From: Cannabis sativa
Taxonomy: Eukaryota > Streptophyta > Magnoliopsida > Rosales > Cannabaceae
Direction: 5' to 3'
NCBI RefSeq assembly: GCF_029168945.1
Contig: NC_083602.1
Location: 124,001-188,000, forward strand
Length of the DNA stretch: 64,000 nt
The notes under the pieces: generated by a model
What the model saw: the letters and a program-made list of their open reading frames with translations, nothing else
Database searches by the model: none
What the model was told of the DNA's origin: nothing
Translations under genes and position numbers: made by a program
Shown here: one piece after another, positions 9,051 through 19,383 of the stretch
Numbering within the stretch: the first letter of the stretch is position 1
Layout: every line of letters starts with the position of its first letter

Positions 9051-12000
9051 TTAAAAAGATGTAGTAGTACTAGTAATACTATCAAAAAACCCTCCAGCTG
9101 CTGATGATGAGGCATTATTATTCTCTAAAATTTGATCATCAGCTACTAATTCCTCCTCTTCATTATTAATTTGTTGACCACCTCCATCACCAATGCCTCC
9201 TAACTTCTGAAGCTCATTTTTAACTTCTCTCATCGTAGGTCGATCATTTCCGCTGGCCCTTAAGCATTTTCGTGCAAGCTCAGCAACACTTAAGATATCC
9301 CTTTTTTGCGCAGTTTTCACAACTTCACTCTCAATAATCTCAAACACGCTATTCTCATTCTTTATTTTCATCATTTTGACGAAATATACGGCCAAAATTC
9401 TTTCTTCGTCCTCTAACTGCCCTTTTGTAGATATTGCTTTTCGTCCAGTTAAAAGTTCGGCTAGAACTACTCCAAAACTGTAAACATCACTCTTATCTGT
9501 AAATTGACGAGATTCAAAGTATTCTGGATCCAGATAAACAGATGTATCGTGCAAATGATTTTTTATATCCAAGGAAATCGTTCTTGTTGTACCAAAGGTT
9601 GCAAGTTTTGCCCTCAAATTTTCGTGAAGGAGTATGTTTGTAGAGTTTACATCCCAATGAAAATTTTTAAAAGAAGGAATTGCATGTAAGTAGGAAAGAG
9701 CTGTTGCAACATCAATTGCAATTTGTAATCGCATATTCCATGAAAAAGAAAACCCTGCCTTTCTCTCGTGAATGTACTCAGAAAGCGTTCCATTTGATAT
9801 GAATTCATAAACAAGAAGTGGAACATCATTCTCCAAACAACATCCAAACAACTTGACAATATTTCTATGATTGATTCGTGAAAGAATCACAACCTCGTTG
9901 ATGAATTCAGCGACTTTGGCTTCATCAATTAATATGAACTTTTTTACACCAACAATCCTTCCATCTTCCAACATTCCTTTGTACACAGAACCTTGATTTC
10001 CTTGGCCAAAAATTCGTACACTAAAACGATTAGTTGCCTTCTCCAACTCTTCTAACTCGAACAACTTATTATCAACATCACTTGAATTTTTTTCTTCATT
10101 TCCCTCCTCCAAATTATTCGGATCAACAATATTATCTTCACTTGAATTATTTTGTTGTTCTTCATCATAATCTTCCACCAAAGAAAGATTATTATTATCA
10201 GTTGAATTTATTTGGTCTTCCCACGAAAGACCACCATTCCGTTTGAAGAACCTACTCTTGCCTTTAATATCTTGTATTTTCCTTACATGTCTCATTAGTC
10301 TCCATGCACCAAAAACTTGAGCTATTGCTCCAAGACCACTCCCAATACCTGTTTTATATAAGTAAACATGGATTTATATAAATATATATGTCACTTTTTT
10401 CCAATGAAGACTTTTTCCAATGAAAATTATGCAGGTTGTGTTTATGTGTTTGTGTTTTATAAATTTTTCACGTCAAGAATTGTGTTCGTGTCAGCTATCT
10501 AAATTATATAAATCTAAGAGTTCCACACGATACGATGACACTAAAAACAACAATTTAGCTTATAAGCCGACAACACGACACGAAATTTTATAAATTCAAC
10601 ACATGATACGAAAATTATGCAAGTTGTTGTTATAAATTTTTACGTGTACACACAACATACTAACTGGAATTGCCATCCCTAAATAAACTAGATATGGGAT
10701 AGTGTACCAAAACAAAACACAAGAAAAAAAAGATTTAATTAATAATTATTAGGTACCTATAAAGAAAAACTTGGCTTTAGTACGTCCGAGCTTGTTGCTG
10801 TCTTTACAGATAAAGCCCCCGACAGTATTCACGCAACGCCCTTTGGGAGGACTACATCTTTTTGGTGTCTCCTTGCATTCATCAATGTCTGTAAATTTTA
10901 ATAATTTTAATTATAATTAATTCATTGATTAGCTAGCTAGAACATTATTAACATATATAATTAATTTAAATATTACCTACCTTTACAGCCATCCACAATA
11001 TAAGGATTTCCTCTATATCCTTTATTGCAGTGACAAATAAATGGGAGATCAGAAGTGGAATCCTTACAGTAAAATGTATTACTTGACTTTGTTGGCATAA
11101 TATCTTGTTTGAATATATCAAAAAGGGAATGGTTAAGACGCCAACTTATTCGAACAGGAACTATATTATTATTATCATTATAATATTTTCCTGTATAATT
11201 ATTATCTACGAGGAATGCATATTTGCATGTCCCCGCTGCCATGGATAAATCGTTATTATTATCCATGGAGATGTTGATGGTGGTGGTAGCAGAATTAGAA
11301 GAGAAGAGAGTAGTACAACAATCAACTTCATTATTACTACAATTAATCATCTTAATATCAATATTGGATGATGATGATGATAATGAATTGGTGCATGTAG
11401 ATCCATTGCTGCTGCTTGTGCATCCAAAAAAGGTATTATCACCTGTAATTAATAACCAAACGAATTAATAATATAATAAATTTTATAGATTTTTATACAA
11501 TCTTACTATAAAAAAATCTTATGCGACTAAAAGTAAAAAAGTTATGACTAATTATAAATTACCGTTCCTATGTTGTGAGTAAAACATCCGTAGCTAAAAG
11601 TATTAATCATAAAATTACAATTTATTGTGACTAAATGTGTTTTTAGTCACAATACGTGTTGTGACTAAACTAAATTAGTGACAATTTGTAATTAAATACT
11701 ATATTTTAGATACAAGTAATTTTTTGTTGTGACTAAAAATCACATTTAGCCGCAAAAAAATTATATTATGATTGAAAAGTTATCACTTAATGTAACTATT
11801 TTTTTATTGTCTCTCTAAAAATACTTTTTATGGAATATTTAAAAAATAAAATAAAATATTATGGAGGTATTTGTTAAGAGTTTAAATTAGTGGGTTTTAG
11901 TTGAGGGGTTGAAATATTAGAGGAAATTATATTACATATTTTTTTTAACTTGATGTTTTTAATTTTTACCCTCTTTTTTAAAATATATTATATTTACCTT

Positions 12001-12666
12001 TTTTTTTAATTATTTTACCAATTTTACTCCTATTTACGATAGTTTTCTTCTCTAATCAAATTCCATCTCATTTTTTTCACAAATCTACACATCCATCTAC
12101 AAGGAACACAAGTTTATAATATTTAAAATTAAGTCTTAGTTACGTGAGTGTGTGAATATTATTACTACGTACAAAATTGAACTAAATATGTATATACCTG
12201 TGTTTGTTTCCAACTTGGCAAGAACACCACAACTCACTGCAACAAATTTATTCCCAGAACTATAGTAAAAGGGGGTTCCCGACAAATTCGGTGGATTTGC
12301 ATTGGTTTCCTTGTTCGAACAATTATCGAAGAAACTAATGGGGCTTGTAACCCGAACCCATTGGCCTTGATCTCCATCATCGTCGAATAATGAGAAATTA
12401 AGTACTTGTAATCTACTAGTACTACTAATGTTGAGAAAAGGAGTAATCCCATTCTCACAAGAGATTTGAAAGCTTTTGTCAATATAACATTTTGATGACG
12501 ATCCCATTCCGAAAGGATATGGAATCGTTACATCCCCACACTTTTCTTCACAACCATCTCTCGCAAACGATGACGATGATGGTGACGATAATGATGATAC
12601 TATTGATGACAATCCATTAATTACTACAAACAAGTAGTAATAGTATTTGACCATACACACTACCAT
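9051..12666 (-). CDS. Wall-associated-kinase-like receptor with a degenerate kinase domain
   Basis: Four exons read in phase: 12666-12198, 11442-10981, 10888-10757, 10348-9051, giving 786 aa. Order: signal peptide; GUB_WAK galacturonan-binding domain (CGDVTIPYPFGMGS); a cysteine-rich WAK-associated region; a calcium-binding EGF-like segment (DIDECKETPKRCSPPKGRC); a weak membrane segment (FFFIGIGSGLGAIAQVFGAW); the juxtamembrane FFKRNGG typical of WAKs; and a kinase domain with the glycine loop GQGNQGSVYKG and the lysine in VGVKKF. The catalytic loop is HWDVNSTN instead of HRDxKxxN, and the DFG motif is TFG, so the metal-binding Asp is gone. I predict a pseudokinase that may still bind pectin and signal by partnering. 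There is no frameshift, and subdomain VIII-IX (LDPEYFESRQFTDKSDVYSF) is well kept. Intron 1 carries a CACTA-like MITE and intron 3 another repeat. Confidence 0.85.
10416..10685. repeat. Dispersed hAT-like repeat in intron 3 of the WAK-like gene
   Basis: AT-rich text with CACGACACGAAAT and CACGATACGA words, closing GGAATTGCCATCCCTA. The same style occurs at 36215-36580 and 37690-37945. No target duplication was confirmed. Confidence 0.4.
11505..11830. mobile_element. CACTA-like MITE, copy B, in intron 1 of the WAK-like gene
   Basis: It aligns with the reverse complement of 4465-4770. It shares GACTAATTATAAATTA, then TTCCTATGTTGTGA, GTCACAATAC and TTGTGACTAAA in the same order. It lies within the intron 11443-12197, so it is tolerated by splicing. 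Confidence 0.65.
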
Positions 12667-13239
12667 TTTTTCTGCATGTCCAACATATAAAAAACAAACA
12701 AATTCATTAATTATTATTTATATATATTAATTATAACAAACAAGTTATAAATACGTACCAGAATTCAGAGGATGGATCGTTTTAATCAGTTATAACTATT
12801 AAGGAAACTTAATTATGAAAACTATATCTTGTAAAAATAATTGGAAGATATATGTATGTATATATATAGTGTCCTGACCTTTCTATATATATATATATAT
12901 TTAATTATATATTATAAGCAATTATAGGGTACGTACAGCATGTGAGGAGATCACTTTAATGTTTTCCTACCTAACATTATTTAAGTTAAAGTTATAGAAG
13001 ATATTCTCACGTGACGTAAGTAGTCTTACGTCACATCAATAATATATTAATTAACGAGAAATTTAAGTCACAATTTAAGATGTTAAGTATTATAAAATGT
13101 AGAATATTGCTATTAATATATTTTAATATAAAAAAATATCTAATTAATTATATCGTTATATTATAATGTAATAAGGACAACGACTTTTTAAATATTGGTC
13201 GTCCATTACTTTAAATTAATAATATATAACATTGGAATC
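12667..13239. promoter_or_regulatory. Upstream region of the WAK-like gene
   Basis: No ORF is recognised. There is a TA-repeat near 12885-12900. A minus-strand TATA box could lie in this AT-rich DNA, but no single candidate stands out. Confidence 0.3.
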
Positions 13240-14225
13240 TCTTGCCCCTGGTTTTGCCCAATATACGTGGACTAACCGAACAGGAACACGTGGATCAGAA
13301 CGTATTAAGGCTTGAATTATTTGCTAAGTATTTGTGATATAAGGTAGCATCTGGGACGTGCCTCCCGGAGAAGGCATGCTAAGCCTCATGCGCGTCAAGA
13401 TGCCCAAGTAATACTAAGGCATCTCCGCGAGGTGTTAGGCTTCCCCTGAGCAGTCAATTCGCATTTAATGTCGCATGGGAGGAAGCGTGTTGGGACTACA
13501 CGCAATAAAGTCTGACGGCACAACCCCCAATCTGCAGCTACGAAGTAATGATCATTTAAGTCTATTGACGGCTGCACTGTGAAGAGTCACATCAGTCAAA
13601 AGACAATAAGGACATTCCACATAAAAGCCCTACAGCACCTAGGGATTTGACCATGCATTACTCATGGTATATTCATTGGCAGGGCCGGCCCTGACTTTTA
13701 GTGGGCCATAGAAAAAAAAATTATTTTGGGCCCTTATTTAGAAAAAAATATGGTATTTTTCAAAATCAGTAAAAAAAAATGGTATAATTTTAAAATGTAA
13801 ATATTTTTTTGGGCCCCTGGGATAGGTGGGCCCTAGGCACAGGCCTAGCCCGCCTATGCCCAGGGCCGGGCCTGTTCATTGGGAATGCCCAACTTTATAG
13901 ATACTTATAGATACACATGTACAATAATTCTGGGGATCACCCCACCAAAAACACTATAATACCCCCTCAAAACTCATTAAAGGGGGTCGAGAATCTTGAG
14001 TTGCATAAGAGCAAGAAGAGTAAATACTCACCAAGAACATTCTCTGTATTTATAGGAGTAAACACTCACCAAATACATTCTCTGTATTAAAGACATCCAT
14101 AAATGATATAGACTCGTGGACTAAGGCTCATTAACGCCCCAACCACGTAAAAAATCCTTCTCTAACTTTCTTACAGCTTTCTAATCTTATAATATTTTAT
14201 TGGTTGCTGAAAATCTCAGTCAACA
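13240..14225. mobile_element. Solo LTR with a nested MITE
   Basis: The right end is ...CTCAGTCAACA, followed by GAATC (14226-14230). The left end TCTTGCCCC... is preceded by the same GAATC (13235-13239). The first dinucleotide is TC, probably a mutated TG, since TGTTG would mirror the CAACA end. The body is LTR-like, without coding sequence. Without the inserted MITE and its duplication the LTR would be 783 bp. Confidence 0.72.
13680..13874. mobile_element. hAT-type MITE (195 bp) nested in the solo LTR
   Basis: The termini CAGGGCCGGCCCTG and (reverse complement of the right end) CAGGCCCGGCCCTG match at 13 of 14 positions. A perfect 8-bp duplication TTCATTGG flanks it (13672-13679 and 13875-13882), as expected of hAT transposition. 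There is no coding capacity. A related, more decayed copy lies at 18226-18425. Confidence 0.9.
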
Positions 14226-14300
14226 GAATCCATGTCCACAATATAGAAAAAATAAGTATCACTTTTTAAAAGGGAATAAGGGATGATGTTTCAATATATA

Positions 14301-16279
14301 TCTTTATATATTAAAAGTGCATATCTAACGGCATTTCTTGGTTTAACAGAATATACCTTAAAAATAAAAAAAAATATTCTGTTAAATTTAACGATGTTAA
14401 TAGGTTTGATCTCCCGTTAACAAATAAACCCAATAATTAAACCCAAAAAATTAAACAATCTTTTTTTAAATTAAAAAAAAAAAATTATCTTAGGCACATA
14501 TCTCTCTAACAACCTGTATATCTCCAAATTATCAAATCCAATTCTCTCGCTTTGGTTTACGATCAACCAAACGCAGTTATGGCTTTGCACTCCGGTATAG
14601 GTACTTTTTAATTTTCTTGTTATTATTCTTAATTTTAAATTTAGCTTCGTATTTAACATGCATGGCTAAAAATATTCTCTTTCTTTCCTCCCAAATCTTT
14701 CTGGCCACACCCAAAATATCGGTTTCAACTTTCAGAATTTAAAACAGACAAAGGTTCACTCTCTCTTGCTCTTGCTCCTGGATTTCGAGAATTGTTCATC
14801 CACGATCTACATTCTTTCATTCGGTTTCTCTCTCTCAATCTCTTCTTTTAATATTTTTAATTTATTGATTTTTTTATTTTATTATTTGGATATTCTTGTT
14901 CTTGTTTTGGATTTTGCTTCTTGAATTTCGTTTTCGGTGTTTGATTATTGTTATAGCTTATTTGATTACGATGAAATGAAAGGAAATGAAATGTCTGTTG
15001 TTCTTGTTCTGTTTTGTGTGTGAGCTCGTTCTTTTTTTGTTTCTTCATCGTATGTATCATGATTTTGCATCTTCAATTTTGTTTATTCGATTATGATGAA
15101 ATGAAATGTCTGCTCTTCGTTGTTGTGACATTTCGATTTAGTTATAATTGTCGAGCTCTTGTTCTAAATTTTGGTTACTAGCTTTGCTTATTTGATATTA
15201 CGATGAAATGAAATGAAATGTCAATTTTCCATTGCTGTTGGTTATTTCATTGGATCATTTTAGTGTTTTGGTCTGTGAATAACATTTTTGATTAGTTAAT
15301 GATCGATTTATTTCAGTCACTGTTTGATGAAGATTCTAGGTGAACATGTTCATACATTAGTTTTGTTTGTTTGATTATAATGAATTGAATTGTCTATTCT
15401 CCATTGTTAATTTCTTATTTCATTGTGGATAACATGTTCGTACTCTAGCTTAGCTTTCTTTATCTTGATTGAAATGTCATTTCTTTATGTAAATGCTCTT
15501 AATCAGAATGAGATTTGTTTATCTTGATTGCTGTGATACTTGTTCTCTGCCATTGATGTTTGTATTGGAATTACTTTCTTAATCTACTTTCTTCTTATTG
15601 TTGGGTGGATTTGATTAATTTCGATTTTGTAGTTTGGGTTTTCAAGTGGCTTTGTAACGATCCTATGGAGTTCCACATTAGCATATAGGATGAATTAGGT
15701 CGACAAATATATAGTTTCTGCGAAATTTTAAGCCACCATAGACTTAAAAAAAAAATTAATTTATTTGTGTATTTATGCGATTTTTTTTTTTGTTGAATTA
15801 CTCTTTTTAAAAATAAATATGTTTATATAAATTTAAATTTAAACTCTATATAAAATAATACCTTTTTTTTCATGAAACATAAAGCTACAGATTAATTTCA
15901 TTAACAATCGTCAATATAAAATTTAAACTCTACATTAAAAAATACTTTTTTTTCTAGAAACACAAAGCTACAGACTAATTTCATTAACAATCATCAATAT
16001 AAATATTCAAATATGAATAAATCAGAACAATTCAAAATCAGAACAAATAAATATTCAAGTATTTCAATAAATTCATAAACAAATAAATCAGAACAATTCA
16101 AAATCTCGAATCACGAAAATTAAAAGTTTAGATTTATAATCTTTACAAATATAAAAAACTTAAATAGATCTATCTACCATTGTTGTTGCCGTTGCTTAGT
16201 TACCGAATTCTTAAACAAAAACCATTAGAACTTATATAAAACTAATAGTTACGTGGCTCGCCACGTAACTCTTATCTAG
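14301..16279 (+). mobile_element. Non-autonomous Helitron (1,979 bp)
   Basis: The 5' end is TCTTTATATATTAAAAGTGC, the classic plant Helitron TC start. The 3' end has a perfect 10-bp-stem hairpin (GTTACGTGGC TC GCCACGTAAC, 16248-16269), then six bases and CTAG at 16276-16279. The flanking bases are A (14300) and T (16280), the AT target dinucleotide. There is no Rep/helicase ORF. The interior looks like captured leader or intron sequence: a pyrimidine-rich leader near 14760-14850, a possible ATG and donor near 14580-14600, and degenerate repeats of GATNATGATGAAATGAAAT with TGTC between 14960 and 15400. The source gene was not recognised. Confidence 0.82.
15836..16001. repeat. 84-bp tandem duplication inside the Helitron
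   Basis: Two adjacent units of about 84 bp share AAATTTAAACTCTA, AAAGCTACAGA and TAATTTCATTAACAATC, with about 10-12 differences. Confidence 0.7.
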
Positions 16280-16280
16280 T

Positions 16281-17970
16281 ATATATATATATATATATTT
16301 CTTTGCTGTTTAGAAAAAAAAAATATATACTAATTAGAGATAATTATGTAGAATTTTTTTTTTTCATAATTGTGCATGTTATAATTATTTAGAGTAATTT
16401 ATAAATTTTCAAAAAAAATTAAATAATTTATAGTATCGTAAATAAAGTTTTAATATTTTATTATGGATAACTATTTTTTTTTTCATCTGCACAATAAATA
16501 ATTATTTATATTTTATTTTTTGGTATGACTAGGAGTGTCCATAAATTGATTTAATTTAATGACAACCGACTGATTCAATTATAACCGATTATTAAATATT
16601 GGATATCTAATTATGATTGGATCGGATTAAATGTTATTTTTAAATGTCTGAAAAAAAAATATGTATGAATATTACTATAAAGTACAAGTGATACTAACTT
16701 ACTAAATACCACTTAAAAATAGTGACGTTTTGTAATTAGTTATCGATATTTTATAATAATTATTATATTAAATATAGTATTTTCTACCAATAATAATATC
16801 ATATTTACACAAAAATAAGATATAGGTGAGTGAGTTAGACGTAAGCAGTTTTAGTTTCCATTACGTAAGCATATATATAATTATTATTATCCAATTTAGT
16901 ATTAATTAAGTGGTGAATTTGAAGACACATAGAAATTGAATCATGTGATAACATTGTAATAATATAAGATAAGTAACATGACACCTTTGTAATAATTGAA
17001 TCAATAATAGTAGTGAGATTAGATGTTGTAAATAGTGGTCGGATTTTTTTATACGGCATAAATTAAATCGGCATGATGAGCTTATAATGCTACAACATCA
17101 TACAGTACAAAAAAATATATATAAGCTAATTATAAGTATGACACGACACCCGAAAGATACAGTACATAACAGTCTAATTTAAAAGTACTAATAATAATAA
17201 CTTGAGTATTTATTAACAAATATTTATATTTATATTTTAATAATTTTCTATGAAATATTATTGTAAAATTGTATAAAAATAACTTAAACTATAAATTGCA
17301 TGAATAAATATCTCATAAATTGCAAAGATAAAATGAAAAATTAAAAAAGTATACCACGAATTTAAACTTGTATGAATAAACAAGTTGACCCAATTGAGCA
17401 TATGCACAAAATTAAGCATGACATGATCATGATATGATACATATTTAATTATAGCACACGGCACAACATAATTTATATACAGCACAATGTGACACACGAC
17501 ACAACACAACAACTCCTTATTTGTCTTTAATTTCATTGTCTTTATGTATATATACATATGCTTCTGCAGCTTTATCCCATTCCCAATAGCAATGCAATGC
17601 AATGCCATGCACTTTTCTTATTATTACTTTTGCTTTTTAATAATTACTCTCTTTATTCTTTTATTCTTTTTCTTTTTTTTTTTTTATTCTTTTAGAGGAG
17701 AGGGAATTTTGCTTTTTATCTATGCATGCAGCAATAAAAATAATTCATATATCTCTTATTTTTTTATTTGTAAAGAGATATTTGAAAGTAGAGAAAGATA
17801 ATTTCTCATTGATATCAAGCATTGAATCAATAACATAGTACACTTAGCAACTTATAGACTAGCTAATACACAAACTTTGGTAACTAACTAGTAACTAAAG
17901 CAATACAATTGTAACTAACTTTATACATTACATAACTAACCTACCAACTCAATTAACTACTCCACTAATC
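16281..17970. other. AT-rich spacer with decayed repeats
   Basis: No gene is seen. A fragment from 16534 (TAGGAGTGTCCATAAATTG) resembles the dispersed hAT-like repeats, and 17060-17515 is rich in ACACGACAC words, another repeat remnant. The ORFs here are low-complexity and not credible. Confidence 0.4.
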
Positions 17971-17974
17971 TTAA

Positions 17975-18840
17975 TACTCCCCCTAATAGTTCTGTAAGCC
18001 CGTCATGTCTTTAAATAGCTTGAACTGAGAGTTGAAAACAAAAATTTGGTTAGTAAATCTACAAATTGGTCTGTAGTTGAAATATGGACTATTTTGATGA
18101 GTCTTTCTTTTTTTATCGGATAATTAATCTCAATATGTTTTGTCCTTTTATAATAAAACGGATTAGTGGTAATGTGTCGAGCAGCCTTAATGTGTCGAGC
18201 AGCCTTACTGTCACAATATACACCTGGATTAAAGCGGACTAGACCCGTGCCTAAAGCCCACTTATCTCAAGAACTCAAAAAAATATTTTTCCTTTAAAAA
18301 AATATACATAATTTTCAGTAATTTTAAAAAATAGTATTCTTTTTTAATTAAATGGCCAAATATTTTTTATTTTGTTAAGGTTCACCCAATCTCAAAATCA
18401 GCCTTAGTAATAGGACCGGTCCTTTGTGAGATATTCCTAGTTCTTTTAGGATTGAAAGAAGCCAAATTACCTGACCTCACATATTGTGTTGGCCATAGTT
18501 TAGTATTCTGCCTTTGCATATGACCTAAATATTGTGTGTTGCTTCTTACTTTTCAGCCCAATATCTAAATATGAAAGCTTCTAGGTTTACTTTAGATGTA
18601 GACGATAGTAAAAATGCCATGTCCACGAGATGATTTGACATACTGTAAAACTCTTTATGTTGCTTTCATGTGACTTAATACCTAAAAAATGACTCAATTT
18701 GTTGATTGAAAATAACCAACTTAATTATAGGTAAGTAGTGGAGTTTCCAATAGATTCTCCTATACAATGCCTCTAACTCTTGCTAATTATTAATACTTGT
18801 CAAAATCACATCATTTACATAAAGAAGTAGTATATGTTTT
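17975..18840 (-). pseudogene. Degraded Copia pol remnant
   Basis: Read on the minus strand, 18835-18785 gives ILLLYVNDVILTSINN, the Copia reverse transcriptase YVDD motif with Asp changed to Asn. Then comes a broken RNase H: a YCDSKAAR-like stretch near 18215, followed by NPFYYKRTKHIEIN and HISTTDQFVDLLTK down to about 18050. An AGGGGGAG polypurine tract follows at 17977-17984. Many stops and shifts are present. About 170 bp to its left may be the matching 3' LTR. A MITE interrupts it at 18226-18425, and TAATGTGTCGAGCAGCCT is tandemly duplicated near 18168-18207. Confidence 0.72.
18226..18425. mobile_element. Second, decayed copy of the hAT MITE
   Basis: The segment GCGGACTAGACCCGTGCCTA, then GCCCAC, TATC and CAAAAAAATATTT aligns with the reverse complement of 13680-13874. 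The right end is AGGACCGGTCCTT, matching the palindromic terminus. The target duplication is no longer visible. It interrupts the Copia RNase H region. Confidence 0.6.
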
Positions 18841-19294
18841 ATGAAGAGAGAATGATGGGTTGTAAAATGATTGAACCCTCTTCAAGTAATGCATTGAAGA
18901 ATTCAGCAAATCACTTGTTGAATTCGTCAAAAGTAGAAGAAATTCTGACATTGGTATATATCGATAAGGCAAAACAATTTGTGTATATTTCTTAGTTTGT
19001 CAAGAAAAGAAGGATATATTCATGATTATTTTAAGTCCATGAAAGTGGCCCAAATGAATGAGTGATTAGGGAAGTGGGCTAGTAATGGGCCCACGAAAGT
19101 GGCCCAAATGAATGATTGAATGATTGGCTCGGCTCCTTCCTTCTTTGGTTTTGTTCGTTGTTTGTTGTGTTATGTTCTAATTCCAAATTCCCAAATCAAA
19201 ATCAAAATCTCACCTTTCTTCATCTTCTTCTTCTTCTTCTTCTAGGGCTTTCTTCAATTCAATTCAATTCAATCGATTAAAGGTAAGCACGTCT

Positions 19295-19325
<31 letters not shown>

Positions 19326-19369
19326 TAGGGTTTCAGTTGATTTACATTTGAAGATTTGGGTTTGAACAG
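18841..19369 (+). promoter_or_regulatory. Promoter and 5'-UTR of the VOA1-like gene
   Basis: It contains a direct repeat of GAAAGTGGCCCAAATGAATGA at 19039-19059 and 19094-19114 with TGGGCC/GGCCCA cores, two CTT-repeat tracts, and a likely 5'-UTR intron (donor AAAG|GTAAGC at 19283, acceptor GAACAG ending at 19369). Confidence 0.5.
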
Positions 19370-19383
19370 ACACTAAATTGAAG

